A DNA stretch of 64,000 bases, from the NCBI GenBank assembly GCA_945879115.1, contig CAMDUR010000004.1, positions 1 through 64,000 on the forward strand, written 5' to 3'. This DNA is from Polynucleobacter meluiroseus (GTDB taxonomy: Bacteria > Pseudomonadota > Gammaproteobacteria > Burkholderiales > Burkholderiaceae). A model generated the notes under the pieces. That model worked only from the letters and a program-made list of their open reading frames with translations. It was not told the DNA's origin and did not search any database. Numbering within the stretch: position 1 is the stretch's first letter; each line of letters starts with the position of its first letter. Shown here one piece after another: positions 18,502-29,383 of the stretch. Made by a program: the position numbers and the translations under genes.

Positions 18502-18810
18502 TTAGCCTTTTAGTTGACCAAGGTCTTCAGCATGAATCGTGTCAAGCTTGCGGAACATCGTTACTAAGATAGCCAAGCCAATGGCAGCTTCAGCTGCAGC
18601 GACGGTCAATATAAAGAATACGAAAACCTGACCACTCATATCACCCAAGTAATGTGAAAAAGCAATGAAGTTCATGTTGACAGCCAAAAGCATCAACTCA
18701 ATAGCCATTAGCAAAACAATGATGTTTTTACGATTCAAAAATATACCTACAACGCCAATCGCAAATAAGATGGCACCGAGTACAAGGTAGTGGGCTAAAG
18801 TAATTGTCAC
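18502..18810 (-). CDS. nuoK: NADH-quinone oxidoreductase subunit K
   Basis: A 102-residue, three-helix subunit of complex I, Mrp MrpC-like. The conserved membrane glutamates are in [16 protein letters not shown] (first Glu) and [14 protein letters not shown] (second). The length is exact for the family. It follows nuoJ after a 70-base AT-rich gap, the largest within the operon after the one before DUF2818, and precedes nuoL by 13 bases. Confidence 0.97.
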   Translation of the reverse strand: MTITLAHYLVLGAILFAIGVVGIFLNRKNIIVLLMAIELMLLAVNMNFIAFSHYLGDMSGQVFVFFILTVAAAEAAIGLAILVTMFRKLDTIHAEDLGQLKG

Positions 18811-18880
18811 AACATGGTCCTTTTTCTTATATCTTTCTTTTATGTCTTTTTTGAGATATTTATCTTTTGTTTATCTTTAA

Positions 18881-19510
18881 TTATTTCGGCTGCTGATCAG
18901 ATGAAGAATCGGATGACATAGATGTCACGATGCGAACACGATCTTCCTTGCGCGTACGAATCTGTTCCGCAATATCTTGGGTCTTGGTATCTTTGCGACG
19001 GCGCAAAGTTAAGGAAACGGCAGCAACAATACCCACTAACAAAATAACCCCAGCGACTTCAAAGCTAAACAAGTAAGTGCTGTAAAGCAAGATGCCGAGT
19101 GCCTTGGTATTATTTGCAGCCATTTCTGGACTTAAAGTGGCCACCGGCTGAGTCGTTCCAATAAAGCCACGAATTAGCACGATCGCCATCTCAGCAACAA
19201 TGATGGCGCCAACTAGCGAGGCAACTGGTAAGTACTTTTGAAAATCTTTGCGCAGATGATCTAAATCAAGATCTAGCATCATCACCACAAATAAGAATAA
19301 GACCATCACGGCGCCGACATAGACCAATACCAACATGATGGATAAGAACTCGGCTTCTAATAACATCCATATAGCTGCAGCTGTAAAGAATGAGAGTACT
19401 AAAAATAATGCTGCATGAACTGGATTACGAGCAGTAATCACACGCAAAGCAGCGATCACTAGGATGGCTGCAAAAATATAAAAAAGGAGAGTTTTAGGAT
19501 CAAGCATCAT
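18881..19510 (-). CDS. nuoJ: NADH-quinone oxidoreductase subunit J
   Basis: A 209-residue, five-helix membrane subunit of complex I. Seen: [21 protein letters not shown] and the conserved [20 protein letters not shown] helix (the pi-bulge helix in NuoJ). The C-terminal 40 residues after the last helix are hydrophilic and longer than in many homologues. The start overlaps the nuoI stop by 4 bases (ATGA), so the two are translationally coupled. The first two codons are both ATG and either could be used. Confidence 0.96.
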   Translation of the reverse strand: MMLDPKTLLFYIFAAILVIAALRVITARNPVHAALFLVLSFFTAAAIWMLLEAEFLSIMLVLVYVGAVMVLFLFVVMMLDLDLDHLRKDFQKYLPVASLVGAIIVAEMAIVLIRGFIGTTQPVATLSPEMAANNTKALGILLYSTYLFSFEVAGVILLVGIVAAVSLTLRRRKDTKTQDIAEQIRTRKEDRVRIVTSMSSDSSSDQQPK

Positions 19511-19998
19511 TTGTATTTAGCATCCGCTGATTTGTTAGCTGCGATCTCTGACTCATAACGATCACCAATTGCCAATAACATATCTTTTGTGAAATATAAG
19601 TCACCACGCTTTTCGCCGTGGTACTCATGAATATGAGTTTCAACAATGGCATCAACTGGGCAAGCTTCTTCACAAAAACCACAGAAAATGCACTTCGTTA
19701 AATCAATGTCATAACGGGTAGTACGGCGTGAACCATCTTCTCTTTGGTCTGATTCAATCGTGATCGCCATTGCAGGGCAAACAGCTTCGCATAGTTTGCA
19801 AGCGATACAACGCTCTTCACCATTCTCATAACGACGTAGAGCATGTACACCACGGAAACGAGGAGACATAGGCGTCTTCTCTTCAGGATACTGAATAGTA
19901 ATTTTTGGTTTAAATAGATACTTACCAGTCACAGCTAAGCCCTGGAAGAGCTCCTTCAGCAGAAGACTGGATAAAAACTCACGGATACGTTGAAACAT
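19507..19998 (-). CDS. nuoI: NADH-quinone oxidoreductase subunit I
   Basis: A 163-residue peripheral-arm subunit of complex I holding two [4Fe-4S] clusters (N6a and N6b). The two ferredoxin motifs are [12 protein letters not shown] (Cys64, 67, 70, 74) and [12 protein letters not shown] (Cys103, 106, 109, 113); all eight ligands are present. The N-terminal amphipathic helix would sit on the membrane. It starts 15 bases after nuoH and overlaps nuoJ by 4 bases. Confidence 0.98.
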   Translation of the reverse strand: MFQRIREFLSSLLLKELFQGLAVTGKYLFKPKITIQYPEEKTPMSPRFRGVHALRRYENGEERCIACKLCEAVCPAMAITIESDQREDGSRRTTRYDIDLTKCIFCGFCEEACPVDAIVETHIHEYHGEKRGDLYFTKDMLLAIGDRYESEIAANKSADAKYK

Positions 19999-20013
19999 TT
20001 TTTAATCTCCGCC

Positions 20014-21090
20014 TTATTTCCAAATATTCCAGGGTGACAATACCCAAGCACCTAACAACAAAATCCAAAATATGGAGATTGGAATAAATACCTTCCAACC
20101 TAAACGCATCAATTGGTCATAGCGATAGCGTGGAAAAGATGCTCTCAACCAAATAAAGCAAGAGAGGAAGAAGAAAGTCTTCGCCGCTAACCAGAAAATT
20201 CCTGGAATATCTCTTAGGATCGGTAGATCCACAATCGGTGACCAACCACCAAAGAATAAGATCGACGTCAAGGCGGCGATCAAAATCATATTGGCATACT
20301 CAGCCAAGAAGAACATAGCAAAAGCCATGCCTGAGTATTCAATCATGTGGCCAGCAACAATTTCAGACTCACCTTCAACAACGTCAAATGGGTGACGGTT
20401 TAATTCAGCAACGCCTGAGATGAAATAAATCACAAACATTGGCAAAAGCGGTAGCCAATTCCAAGATAAGAAATTAAGGCCCATGCTGGCAAAGTAACCT
20501 GTCTGCTGCGATTTAACGATGTCAGATAAATTTAATGTGCCAGAAACAACTAAAACAGCAGCAAGTCCAAATCCCATTGCAATTTCGTAAGAAACCATTT
20601 GTGCTGATGCGCGCATAGCACCAAGGAAAGCATATTTAGAATTGGATGCCCATCCTGCCAAAATAACGCCATACACACCTATTGATGTAATCGCCATCAC
20701 ATAAAGAAGGCCTGCGTTGACATTGGCCAAAACCATATCTGCCTGGAAAGGTACAACTGCCCAAGCTGCAAAGGCTGGCGCAATCACCATCACGGGTGCC
20801 ACGATATAAAGAACTTTATTAGCCTTACTAGGAATGATCACTTCTTTAAGTAATAGCTTCAGAGCATCAGCAATCGGCTGTAACAAACCAAAGGGACCAA
20901 CTCGGTTAGGTCCCATACGAATGTGCATCCAACCAATTAATTTGCGCTCCCACAATGTTAAGTAGGCAACACAAGCAAACATTGGTAGAACAACCACCAT
21001 GATTTTGATCAAAATCCAAACAATTGGCCACGCGAACTCACCAAAGAGAGCAAGACCATTTGTATTGATTGATTGTATTAGGTCGGTCAT
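20014..21090 (-). CDS. nuoH: NADH-quinone oxidoreductase subunit H
   Basis: A 358-residue, eight-helix membrane subunit that forms the quinone-entry site of complex I with NuoB and NuoD. Seen: [24 protein letters not shown] (ERK and RMGPNRVG signatures) and [20 protein letters not shown] (second signature, with conserved acidic residues). The length is normal for betaproteobacteria. Its start overlaps the end of nuoG by 4 bases. Confidence 0.98.
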   Translation of the reverse strand: MTDLIQSINTNGLALFGEFAWPIVWILIKIMVVVLPMFACVAYLTLWERKLIGWMHIRMGPNRVGPFGLLQPIADALKLLLKEVIIPSKANKVLYIVAPVMVIAPAFAAWAVVPFQADMVLANVNAGLLYVMAITSIGVYGVILAGWASNSKYAFLGAMRASAQMVSYEIAMGFGLAAVLVVSGTLNLSDIVKSQQTGYFASMGLNFLSWNWLPLLPMFVIYFISGVAELNRHPFDVVEGESEIVAGHMIEYSGMAFAMFFLAEYANMILIAALTSILFFGGWSPIVDLPILRDIPGIFWLAAKTFFFLSCFIWLRASFPRYRYDQLMRLGWKVFIPISIFWILLLGAWVLSPWNIWK

Positions 21091-23420
21091 GCGCGCTCCA
21101 CCGATAATTGGCCATTCATGGCGCCTAAAGCAGCACTGGCAGAAGTTCCAGCTGACAAGCGAACAACGCCATCAATCAGAAATTTGTCTTCAGTCGCTGG
21201 CATGACAACACTTGCACCTAATTGAGATACCTTCACAGCATCCCCTTCTTTTAAACCTAACTCTGCAAATAAATGACTTGGTATGCCTAGCTTTACGGCG
21301 CGCTTGGCATCCTGAGTTAACTGCAATCCAGGTGCACGTCGCACAATTGCGTCAGTCGAATGAATAGTCACATCTGTCAAACGTTCAATAGCAGTAGTAA
21401 ATACGCTCGTAACTGCTGGAATCGTATTGGTTTGGTTATTCAGTTGGATTGTGTAATCCGATGGTAGCGCTTCAGCTAGAACTTCATCTGAACTGTTGAA
21501 GTAATAATTTTCTAGACCAAGAACATGACCAAGAACTCTTAATACCTTCCATGCTGGGCGAGCATCACCTAATGGACGCACCGCCGCTTGAACAGTTTGC
21601 AAAGTTCCTTCTGCATTAACGTAGCTTCCAGATGTCTCTGTATACGGGGTAACTGGCAATAAAACATCAGCTACTTCTCTTAATTCGGGGCTATCAAATG
21701 CAGTCATAGCAATCACAGTCCCCGCTTTAGCTAAAGCTACTTTAGCTAATTGAGGATCTATTAAGTCAGCACTTGGCTCAATACCTAACATTACTATTGC
21801 CTTCAGATCTTTATTGAGGATGCCTTGAACACCCTTCTCTGAAACAGCATTAACTAAATGAGCGCCGACAGAGTTACCGCCAGTTGGCAAGAAACCTAAT
21901 GCCGCTTGGGTCTGTTCTGCGATGAATTGAGCGTAAGCATGTAATTGTGCAAACTGAGGATGCGCGATGGCAGCAGAACCTATAAACACAGCTTTACGTT
22001 CGCCAGTCATTAAGCTATCAGCGATCGCTTGCGCATTGGCACTGATAGTTGCATTGCTTGGTGCAGCAATACCCTTAGCGTGCGCAACAGCTGATGCAAC
22101 ACCAGCTAATTCAGCAGGCCAGTTGGATGGTGTTGCTAATGCAGTCGCTGCAATAGGCATTAACCAATCTTCAGCGCTGGCGCCTAAACGAGTCACTTTT
22201 AAGCCACGTTTCGCTGCAACACGTATACGTGCAGCCAACAAAGGCTGATCTTTGCGCAAGAAGCTGCCAATAAAGAAAGCTCTTTGTAATTGCGAAACTT
22301 CCGCTACCTTCATACCTAGCCAAGGAGCTTTTTTTAATTGAGTCGATGGTGTTTCGTTAGTCGAACCGCTCACATCTTGTTGACGCAAACGAGTCTCTAT
22401 ATTGTTAGATCCAAGATCGCGTACTACTTTTTGCAAAAGATGTAATTCTTCAATACTGGCCATTGGATGCGCAAGTGCCGCAATGGCATCAGCGCCATGA
22501 TCTGCTTTAATGGAGTTCAAAGAACGCGCAACATAATCTAGCGCTGTTTCCCAATCAGTTTGAACCCAAACATTGTCTTGCTTCACCATCGGTGTCTTTA
22601 AACGATCTGCGCCGTTCAAACCTTCATAAGCGAAACGATCTTTGTCGCTGATCCAGCACTCATTGAGACCTTCGTTTTCTAAAGGTACCGTACGCAAAAC
22701 TTGATTAGCTTTTGTTTGCAAAATAACATTGCTACCCATTGAGTCATGAGGGCTCACAGAGCGACGGCGGCCCAATTCCCAAGTGCGTGCTGAATAACGG
22801 AAAGGCTTACTGGTTAATGCGCCAACTGGGCACAAATCAATCATGTTGCCTGAAAGCTCAGAATCAACAGATTGACCAACAAAAGAAGTGATTTCTGAGT
22901 GCTCGCCACGGTTGAGCATGCCCAACTCCATCACGCCACCAATCTCTTGACCAAAACGAACACAACGTGTGCAGTGGATGCAACGGCTCATCTCTTCCAT
23001 TGAGATCAATGGACCAACATTCTTGTGGAATACAACTCGCTTCTCTTCTGCGTAACGAGAAGTTGTCTTGCCGTAACCAACTGCTATATCTTGTAACTGA
23101 CATTCACCACCCTGATCACATATAGGGCAGTCTAATGGGTGGTTGATTAACAAAAACTCCATAACGGATTTTTGCGCTTGAATAGCTTTTTCTGAATGCG
23201 TATGAATCTTCATCCCAGGAGTGACAGGTGTTGCGCAAGCAGGCAATGGCTTCGGTGCTTTTTCAACCTCTACTAAACACATGCGACAGTTAGCCGCAAT
23301 CGATAATTTTTTGTGATAGCAAAAATGAGGGATGTGCGTTCCAATTTTATGGGCCGCATCCATCACCATAGAGCCTTGTTCGACTTCTATTAATTTGCCA
23401 TCAATTTCAATTTCAACCAT
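21087..23420 (-). CDS. nuoG: NADH-quinone oxidoreductase subunit G
   Basis: A 777-residue iron-sulfur subunit of the complex I peripheral arm. The N-terminal 200 residues hold the [2Fe-2S] ligands Cys34, 45, 48, 62. The His-linked cluster has [14 protein letters not shown] (His94, Cys98, 101, 107) and the next cluster CIHCTRC (147-153) plus [11 protein letters not shown]. The rest is a degenerate molybdopterin-oxidoreductase domain without a cofactor-binding role. The C-terminal half is Ala-rich and variable, as usual. It lies 27 bases after nuoF and overlaps nuoH. Confidence 0.97.
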   Translation of the reverse strand: MVEIEIDGKLIEVEQGSMVMDAAHKIGTHIPHFCYHKKLSIAANCRMCLVEVEKAPKPLPACATPVTPGMKIHTHSEKAIQAQKSVMEFLLINHPLDCPICDQGGECQLQDIAVGYGKTTSRYAEEKRVVFHKNVGPLISMEEMSRCIHCTRCVRFGQEIGGVMELGMLNRGEHSEITSFVGQSVDSELSGNMIDLCPVGALTSKPFRYSARTWELGRRRSVSPHDSMGSNVILQTKANQVLRTVPLENEGLNECWISDKDRFAYEGLNGADRLKTPMVKQDNVWVQTDWETALDYVARSLNSIKADHGADAIAALAHPMASIEELHLLQKVVRDLGSNNIETRLRQQDVSGSTNETPSTQLKKAPWLGMKVAEVSQLQRAFFIGSFLRKDQPLLAARIRVAAKRGLKVTRLGASAEDWLMPIAATALATPSNWPAELAGVASAVAHAKGIAAPSNATISANAQAIADSLMTGERKAVFIGSAAIAHPQFAQLHAYAQFIAEQTQAALGFLPTGGNSVGAHLVNAVSEKGVQGILNKDLKAIVMLGIEPSADLIDPQLAKVALAKAGTVIAMTAFDSPELREVADVLLPVTPYTETSGSYVNAEGTLQTVQAAVRPLGDARPAWKVLRVLGHVLGLENYYFNSSDEVLAEALPSDYTIQLNNQTNTIPAVTSVFTTAIERLTDVTIHSTDAIVRRAPGLQLTQDAKRAVKLGIPSHLFAELGLKEGDAVKVSQLGASVVMPATEDKFLIDGVVRLSAGTSASAALGAMNGQLSVERA

Positions 23421-23447
23421 CTTTTTTCCCGTTACCCTCTGAGACGA

Positions 23448-24743
23448 CTAAACGTAAGCCGGCACAATACAACGCTTGTGCTCAACGTGATATGCAAACT
23501 CATCCATGTAATGCTTCAACATGCCACGCACTGGCATCGCTGCAGCATCACCTAATGCGCAAATTGTTCTACCCTGAATATTGCCTGCCACATCATTCAA
23601 TAGATCTAAATCTTCTGGGCGACCTTGGCCATGCTCAATACGGTTCACAATGCGCCACAACCAACCCGTACCCTCGCGGCAAGGCGTGCACTGGCCGCAT
23701 GATTCTTCATGGTAGAAATAAGACAAGCGCAACAAAGACTTCACCATGCAACGCGATTCATCCATCACGATCACAGCACCAGAACCTAACATCGAACCAG
23801 CTTTAGCAATGCTGTCGTAATCCATATCGGTTTCCATCATCTGGGTACCCGGAATAACAGGTGCTGATGAACCACCAGGGATCACTGCTTTAATTTTTTT
23901 ACCGCCACGCATACCACCAGCTAAATCTAATAGCGTTGCAAATGATGTTCCTAAGGGAATCTCATAATTACCAGGACGCTCAACGTCGCCTGAAATGGAG
24001 AATATCTTCGTTCCGCCATTATTAGGTCTTCCGATTTTTGAATAGGCTTCTCCACCAATTTCAAATATGAAAGGTACGGCAGCAAATGTTTCAGTGTTAT
24101 TAATCGTTGTTGGCTTGCCATACAAACCAAAACTGGCTGGGAATGGTGGCTTAAAGCGTGGCTGCCCTTTTTTACCTTCTAAAGATTCAAGGAGTGCTGT
24201 TTCTTCTCCGCAGATATAAGCACCCCAACCGTGGTGGGCATGAAGTTCAAATGAGAATCCTGAACCACAAATCTTATTACCCAAGAAACCTGCTGCGCGG
24301 GCTTCTTCTAGCGCAACTTCAAAACGCGTGTACTCATCCCAAATCTCGCCGTGTATGTAGTTGTAACCTACATCAATGCCCATAGCATAGGCAGCAATAG
24401 CCATGCCTTCGATCAATGCATGCGGGTTGTAACGCATGATGTCGCGATCCTTGAATGTACCTGGCTCGCCTTCATCTGTATTGCAGACCAAATATTTGCT
24501 TCCCGGAAATTGACGCGGCATGAAGCTCCACTTCAAACCTGTTGGAAAACCAGCGCCACCACGACCACGAAGACCAGAAGCTTTAACTTCTGCAATCACT
24601 GCCTCAGGGGTAATGCCCTCCAGCAAAATTTTACTTAGCTGAGCATAGCCACCACGAGCAACATAATCATTTAAATGCCAATTGTCGCCATTTAATCCTG
24701 CCAAGATTAAGGGCTCTATATGTCGATTGTGCAAACTTGTCAT
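23448..24743 (-). CDS. nuoF: NADH-quinone oxidoreductase subunit F
   Basis: A 431-residue subunit that oxidises NADH through FMN and passes electrons to a [4Fe-4S] cluster (N3). Seen: NADH/FMN-binding [13 protein letters not shown] (57-69), FMN motif [13 protein letters not shown], and the cluster motif [15 protein letters not shown] near residue 350 with the three CxxCxxC cysteines. The length is standard. The start overlaps the nuoE stop by 4 bases, so NuoE and NuoF, which form the NADH module, are coupled in translation. Confidence 0.98.
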   Translation of the reverse strand: MTSLHNRHIEPLILAGLNGDNWHLNDYVARGGYAQLSKILLEGITPEAVIAEVKASGLRGRGGAGFPTGLKWSFMPRQFPGSKYLVCNTDEGEPGTFKDRDIMRYNPHALIEGMAIAAYAMGIDVGYNYIHGEIWDEYTRFEVALEEARAAGFLGNKICGSGFSFELHAHHGWGAYICGEETALLESLEGKKGQPRFKPPFPASFGLYGKPTTINNTETFAAVPFIFEIGGEAYSKIGRPNNGGTKIFSISGDVERPGNYEIPLGTSFATLLDLAGGMRGGKKIKAVIPGGSSAPVIPGTQMMETDMDYDSIAKAGSMLGSGAVIVMDESRCMVKSLLRLSYFYHEESCGQCTPCREGTGWLWRIVNRIEHGQGRPEDLDLLNDVAGNIQGRTICALGDAAAMPVRGMLKHYMDEFAYHVEHKRCIVPAYV

Positions 24744-25249
24744 GCCGCACTCCCTTTTGTCATTTCTTGCGCTTTTGCTTTTAAATCGTCGATCAAAGCA
24801 TCCAGCTTGTCGTTAGTCATCCAGCTACACATCGTTTTATTGTTGACGATAGCGACTGGCGCATCGCCACAAGCACCCATACATTCACCTTCTTTAAGTG
24901 TAAAGGTGCCGCATGGTGTCGTTTCGTTGTAATCAATACCTAATTTTTTCTTGAGATACTCGCCAGCTCGTGTTCCACCTGATAACTCACAAGGCAAGTT
25001 AGTACAAATAGCTAATTTAAATTTGCCCACTGGCTTGGTGTCATACATGTTGTAGAAAGTAGCGACCTCTTGCACTGCAATCGGTGGCATTTCTAAAATA
25101 TCAGCAATCTCCTGAATGGATTCAGGGGTCACCCATCCAAATTGATCTTGCGCCACAACCAAAGCAGCCATCACGGCAGATTGCTTTTGGTCTGATGGAT
25201 ACTTAGCAATATTGCGATCAATTTCAGCGCGGGCTTGTACTGTGAACAT
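24740..25249 (-). CDS. nuoE: NADH-quinone oxidoreductase subunit E
   Basis: A 169-residue [2Fe-2S] (N1a) subunit of complex I with a thioredoxin-like fold. The four ligands are visible: Cys82 and Cys87 (CTNLPC), Cys123 and Cys127 (CMGAC). The ATG at 25249 begins [11 protein letters not shown] and has AAAGAG about 5 bases upstream; the longer frame to 25306 overlaps nuoD and is not conserved in look. It lies 16 bases after nuoD. Confidence 0.96.
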   Translation of the reverse strand: MFTVQARAEIDRNIAKYPSDQKQSAVMAALVVAQDQFGWVTPESIQEIADILEMPPIAVQEVATFYNMYDTKPVGKFKLAICTNLPCELSGGTRAGEYLKKKLGIDYNETTPCGTFTLKEGECMGACGDAPVAIVNNKTMCSWMTNDKLDALIDDLKAKAQEMTKGSAA

Positions 25250-25265
25250 GTCGCTCTTTTTCCTT

Positions 25266-26519
25266 TTAGCGGTCAATCTCGCCGAACACAATGTCCTGCG
25301 TACCAATAATCGTTACAGCATCAGCCAACATATGACCTTTTGCCATTTCATCTAAAGCTGATAGGTGCACAAAACCTGGTGCACGAATTTTCAAACGATA
25401 AGGTTTGTTAGCCCCATCAGAAATTGCATAAATACCAAACTCACCTTTAGGATGCTCTACAGCAGCATAGGCCTCACCTGTTGGCACATGAATGCCTTCA
25501 GTGAATAATTTAAAGTGATGGATCAACTCTTCCATATTGGACTTCATATCAACACGTTTTGGACTTGTTACTTTGTGGTTATCACTCATCACGGGGCCTG
25601 GATTTGCACGCAACCACTTCACACACTGCTGAATAATTTTGTTCGATTGGCGCATCTCTTCAACACGAACTAAGTAACGATCGTAGGAGTCGCCATTCAC
25701 ACCAACCGGAATATCAAACTTCAATTGGTCGTAGACTTCATAGGGTTGCTTCTTGCGCAAATCCCATTCAATCCCTGAGCCGCGCAACATAGGACCTGTA
25801 AATCCTAATTGCAAAGCGCGCTCTGGAGTCACCACGCCAATACCAACTAAACGCTGCTTCCAAATACGATTGTCAGTGAGTAATGTTTCATATTCATCGA
25901 CGTAGCCAGGGAAACGGGTTGTAAAGTCTTCAATAAAATCTAACAAAGAACCTTGACGGTTTTCATTTAATTTCTTAACAACCTTCTCACCACGAATCTT
26001 ATTAGCCAAATATTGAGGCATGACTTCTGGTAGATCTCGATAGACCCCACCCGGACGGTAATAAGCTGCGTGCATACGAGCGCCTGAAACTGCCTCATAC
26101 ATATCAAATAGGTCTTCACGCTCTCTAAATGCATAAAGGAACACCGCCATGGCGCCCACGTCTAATCCATGACAACCAATCCATAATAGGTGATTGAGCA
26201 AGCGCGTGATTTCATCAAACATCACACGGATGTATTGCGCACGAACTGGCACGTCTACTTGTAATAGCTTTTCAATGGCCATGACGTAGGCGTGTTCATT
26301 AGCCATCATCGATACGTAATCCAAACGATCCATGTAAGGAACATTCTGAATCCAAGTACGTGTCTCAGCTAATTTCTCTGTGCCGCGATGAAGTAAACCA
26401 ATATGCGGGTCTGATCGCTGAATCACTTCGCCATCTAACTCTAAAACAAGTCTTAAAACACCGTGCGCCGCTGGATGCTGAGGACCAAAATTGAGCGTGT
26501 AGTTTTTAATTTCAGCCAT
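25266..26519 (-). CDS. nuoD: NADH-quinone oxidoreductase subunit D
   Basis: A 417-residue 49-kDa subunit lining the quinone pocket of complex I, related to the large subunit of NiFe hydrogenases but without the nickel cysteines. Seen: [20 protein letters not shown] (His loop near the N terminus), [11 protein letters not shown], and the C-terminal ending [21 protein letters not shown]. It starts 3 bases after nuoC. Length and motifs are complete. Confidence 0.98.
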   Translation of the reverse strand: MAEIKNYTLNFGPQHPAAHGVLRLVLELDGEVIQRSDPHIGLLHRGTEKLAETRTWIQNVPYMDRLDYVSMMANEHAYVMAIEKLLQVDVPVRAQYIRVMFDEITRLLNHLLWIGCHGLDVGAMAVFLYAFREREDLFDMYEAVSGARMHAAYYRPGGVYRDLPEVMPQYLANKIRGEKVVKKLNENRQGSLLDFIEDFTTRFPGYVDEYETLLTDNRIWKQRLVGIGVVTPERALQLGFTGPMLRGSGIEWDLRKKQPYEVYDQLKFDIPVGVNGDSYDRYLVRVEEMRQSNKIIQQCVKWLRANPGPVMSDNHKVTSPKRVDMKSNMEELIHHFKLFTEGIHVPTGEAYAAVEHPKGEFGIYAISDGANKPYRLKIRAPGFVHLSALDEMAKGHMLADAVTIIGTQDIVFGEIDR

Positions 26520-26522
26520 GAA

Positions 26523-27116
26523 TTAAGCCCCGTAGCTTTCTTCACGAACAACTCTAGGAGTCACTTCGCGAGTCTCAATAGTGACGGGCTGATAAATAAC
26601 GCGTTTTTGTTCTGGGTCGTAACGCATTTCAACGTTGCCAGAAACTGGAAAATCCTTGCGGAATGGGTGACCAATGAAACCATAGTCAGTCAAGATACGA
26701 CGTAAATCTTCGTGACCATCAAAAAGAATACCGAAAAGATCAAATGCCTCACGCTCAAACCAGTTAGCAGAGTTCCAAATTGGTGTCACAGATGTCACTA
26801 GAGGGTAACTATCTTCTGGAGCAAATACTTTTAAACGTAAACGCCAATTGTGTTTGACGGATAACAAGTGGCTCACAACCGCAAAACGTGGTCCTTCCCA
26901 AGTAGCATTGCCATACTCACTGTAATCAACACCACATAGATCCATCAACTGCTCAAAATTTAAAGTTGGATCATCTCTGAGGGTTGTGGCAACTTCTTGA
27001 TAGTCCTCTGAACGAACTACTAAAGTTAATTCGCCTAACGCTACATGGATACGAGATACTTTTTCACCGAGAACTTTTTCCAAACGCTCATGAAGCACTT
27101 CGAGAAGGTCTGTCAT
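26523..27116 (-). CDS. nuoC: NADH-quinone oxidoreductase subunit C
   Basis: A 197-residue 30-kDa subunit of the complex I peripheral arm; here NuoC and NuoD are separate, unlike the fused form in enterics. The signature is [26 protein letters not shown] followed by [14 protein letters not shown] (family ERE.D..G...HPDLRRIL). The ATG at 27116 lies one base after the nuoB stop with GAAAGG upstream; a 6-codon longer start overlapping nuoB is less likely. Confidence 0.96.
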   Translation of the reverse strand: MTDLLEVLHERLEKVLGEKVSRIHVALGELTLVVRSEDYQEVATTLRDDPTLNFEQLMDLCGVDYSEYGNATWEGPRFAVVSHLLSVKHNWRLRLKVFAPEDSYPLVTSVTPIWNSANWFEREAFDLFGILFDGHEDLRRILTDYGFIGHPFRKDFPVSGNVEMRYDPEQKRVIYQPVTIETREVTPRVVREESYGA

Positions 27117-27117
27117 A

Positions 27118-27600
27118 TCAAGCCTTTCTCGCAATCGTGCTGGTACGCTTAATCTTAGCTTGCAACTGGATAATGCCGTACATCAATGCTTCTGCAGTTG
27201 GAGGACAACCTGGAACATATACGTCAACAGGTACGATGCGATCACATCCTCGAACCACCGAATAAGAGTAGTGGTAATAACCACCGCCATTGGCACATGA
27301 ACCCATTGAGATCACCCAGCGAGGCTCAGGCATTTGGTCATAAACTTTGCGTAAAGCTGGCGCCATCTTGTTACATAAAGTACCGGCAACAATCATGAGG
27401 TCTGATTGGCGCGGTGATGGTCTGAAAACAACTCCAAAACGGTCTAAGTCATAACGCGACGCACCAGCGTGCATCATTTCAACTGCGCAACAAGCTAAAC
27501 CAAAAGTCATTGGCCACAATGAGCCCGTTCTTGTCCAGTTGATCAGCTTATCCGCTGAAGTGGTGACAAAACCTTCTTTTAAGATACCTTCAAGAGCCAT
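27118..27600 (-). CDS. nuoB: NADH-quinone oxidoreductase subunit B
   Basis: A 160-residue subunit carrying cluster N2, the last iron-sulfur centre before quinone. All four ligands are seen: tandem Cys37-Cys38 ([13 protein letters not shown]), Cys102 ([12 protein letters not shown]) and Cys132 ([12 protein letters not shown]). The length is typical of betaproteobacteria. It starts 9 bases after nuoA. Confidence 0.98.
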   Translation of the reverse strand: MALEGILKEGFVTTSADKLINWTRTGSLWPMTFGLACCAVEMMHAGASRYDLDRFGVVFRPSPRQSDLMIVAGTLCNKMAPALRKVYDQMPEPRWVISMGSCANGGGYYHYSYSVVRGCDRIVPVDVYVPGCPPTAEALMYGIIQLQAKIKRTSTIARKA

Positions 27601-27609
27601 GTCTAGTCC

Positions 27610-27975
27610 TCAATCCCAGTTAAGGGCGCCTTTCTTCCAGATGTAGGCAAAACCAATAACAAATTCCAATAAAAAGATCGCCATTGAAATATAACCAGGC
27701 CAACCAATTTCCGTTAAGGCAACACCCCAAGGAAATAGGAATGCTGTTTCTAAGTCAAAGAGGATGAATAGAATCGCGACCAAGTAGTACCTGACGTCGA
27801 ATTTCATTCGAGCGTCCTCGAATGCGTCAAAACCGCATTCATATGGCGAAACCTTCTCAGCATCAGGTTTATTTGGGCCTAGGATTTTTCCCAAACCCAT
27901 AGGTGCGAGACCCACGCCAATACCTACGAGAATGAATAGCAATACAGGAAGATAAGCTTCTAAGTTCAAGACCAT
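27610..27975 (-). CDS. nuoA: NADH-quinone oxidoreductase subunit A
   Basis: A 121-residue, three-helix membrane subunit of complex I and first gene of the nuo operon. Conserved features are [20 protein letters not shown] (the loop with the reactive Cys) and [16 protein letters not shown] with acidic residues. The gene begins about 80 bases downstream of tRNA-Leu, which shares its strand. I did not find a convincing promoter in that gap; readthrough from tpiA-secG-tRNA is possible. Confidence 0.97.
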   Translation of the reverse strand: MVLNLEAYLPVLLFILVGIGVGLAPMGLGKILGPNKPDAEKVSPYECGFDAFEDARMKFDVRYYLVAILFILFDLETAFLFPWGVALTEIGWPGYISMAIFLLEFVIGFAYIWKKGALNWD

Positions 27976-28055
27976 TCCAATTCGTGACTAAAACAATAAT
28001 CTACATTTTCAACTAATTATCTTTCGCCTGTATTACAGGCCAAAAATGCCAATTT

Positions 28056-28140
28056 TGGTGCCGTCGGCGAGACTCGAACTCGCACAGCTTACGCCACTAC
28101 CACCTCAAGATAGCGTGTCTACCAATTCCACCACGACGGC
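28056..28140 (-). tRNA. tRNA-Leu (anticodon GAG)
   Basis: An 85-base class II tRNA with encoded CCA (28056-28058 on the minus strand). The 7-bp acceptor GCCGTCG pairs with CGACGGC. The anticodon stem CTATC/GGTAG encloses loop TTGAGGT with anticodon GAG. A long variable arm is present and the T-arm is GCGAGTTCGAGTCTCGC. It lies between secG and nuoA on their strand, the usual betaproteobacterial position, and is probably processed from a shared transcript. Confidence 0.96.
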
Positions 28141-28210
28141 ATCGGGTAAAACCCTAATATTTTAGCTGAATGAGGCTTAGCTTTTAAGGTTTTTTGAGCT
28201 TATTCCGGAC

Positions 28211-28588
28211 TTATTTTGGAATATTTTGGCCGGGTACTGCCGCTGGCGGTACTGGTTTAGGCGTTACTGCCGCTGGATCAGAGTTGGCAGCAGGTGCTGG
28301 AGCACTTGTACCCGATAAAACACCAGCATTTTCAGACTTTTTAGAGCCTAAAAAAGCGATGCCAAGGGTGGAAAGGAAGAAAAGCGTTGCAAAAACGGCT
28401 GTCATACGAGAAAGGAAGTTGGCTGAGCCGGATGCGCCAAAAAGGCCACCTGATGAACCGCCACCAAATGCAGCGCCCATATCAGCGCCTTTACCTTGCT
28501 GAACCAATACCAAAATGATCACACCAATTGACGTGATAATTTGTACAACAACCAATAAAGTCTTAAGCCATTCCATCTGATTCTCCAA
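28211..28588 (-). CDS. secG: Preprotein translocase subunit SecG
   Basis: A 125-residue small subunit of the SecYEG translocon in the inner membrane. It has two helices (about 8-26 and 50-72) flanking the conserved loop VLVQQGKGADMGAAFGGG, and an Ala/Pro-rich C-terminal tail of about 40 residues typical of Burkholderiales SecG. It starts 8 bases after tpiA, an arrangement (tpiA-secG) common in bacteria. tRNA-Leu follows after 70 bases. Confidence 0.95.
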   Translation of the reverse strand: MENQMEWLKTLLVVVQIITSIGVIILVLVQQGKGADMGAAFGGGSSGGLFGASGSANFLSRMTAVFATLFFLSTLGIAFLGSKKSENAGVLSGTSAPAPAANSDPAAVTPKPVPPAAVPGQNIPK

Positions 28589-28596
28589 AAACTAAA

Positions 28597-29367
28597 TTAA
28601 ATACATGCTTGGCACAAAGCCAGAAACTCTTGAGTATTAAGGGACGCCCCACCTACTAAACCACCATCAATATCTGGCATTGCTAATAATTCTTTAGCAT
28701 TATCAGCCTTTAGGCTACCACCGTACAAAATTGCCACTTTTTCAGCCGCTTCTGCGTTAAAAGTAGCCAGTTGCAGCCTTAGCTCGTGATGAACCTCCTG
28801 AGCCTGAGTAGGGCTTGGCACCTTACCTGTACCAATAGCCCAAACAGGTTCATAAGCAATAACGCATGAAACAATCTGCCCTTGCAATAAGTCAATCACA
28901 GCCTGAAGTTGTCTACGGACAACAACTAAGGTGCTGCCATCCTCATATTCTTTTTCAGTTTCACCCACGCAAACAATAGGGGTCATTTTAGCCTGTAGCG
29001 CAGCTTTAGCTTTTCTAGCTACCAAGCCATCACCCTCTTGATGGTGTTGACGTCTTTCTGAATGCCCCACAATCACATAAGTGCAACCCATATCTTGCAA
29101 CATGGCCGCACTAACATCGCCGGTATAGGCACCATTGGAATGATCAGAAACATCTTGAGCACCTAAAGCTACTTTTGTATTTTTTAGCAAATCATGCGCT
29201 TGCGATAAATAGGGATAGGGGACACACATACCGAGACGTATAGGAAGATCATGGTAAAGAGATTCAAATGTCTCATGACCTTCGGCTAATAATGTCTCAA
29301 GCATTAGCTGGTTATTAGCCAAGCTGCCGTTCATCTTCCAATTACCAATGATGCTTAGTGGTCTCAT
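28597..29367 (-). CDS. tpiA: Triosephosphate isomerase
   Basis: A 256-residue TIM-barrel enzyme interconverting dihydroxyacetone phosphate and glyceraldehyde-3-phosphate in glycolysis. Visible: substrate Lys in IGNWKMNG (near residue 11), catalytic His in VIVGHSERR (about 97-105), catalytic Glu in AYEPVWAIGTGKVPSPTQAQ (about 170-189) and phosphate-binding LYGGSLKADN. The catalytic loop 6 is intact. It lies 16 bases after the quinone oxidoreductase gene. Confidence 0.97.
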   Translation of the reverse strand: MRPLSIIGNWKMNGSLANNQLMLETLLAEGHETFESLYHDLPIRLGMCVPYPYLSQAHDLLKNTKVALGAQDVSDHSNGAYTGDVSAAMLQDMGCTYVIVGHSERRQHHQEGDGLVARKAKAALQAKMTPIVCVGETEKEYEDGSTLVVVRRQLQAVIDLLQGQIVSCVIAYEPVWAIGTGKVPSPTQAQEVHHELRLQLATFNAEAAEKVAILYGGSLKADNAKELLAMPDIDGGLVGGASLNTQEFLALCQACI

Positions 29368-29383
29368 TGATTTCTCTTATTTA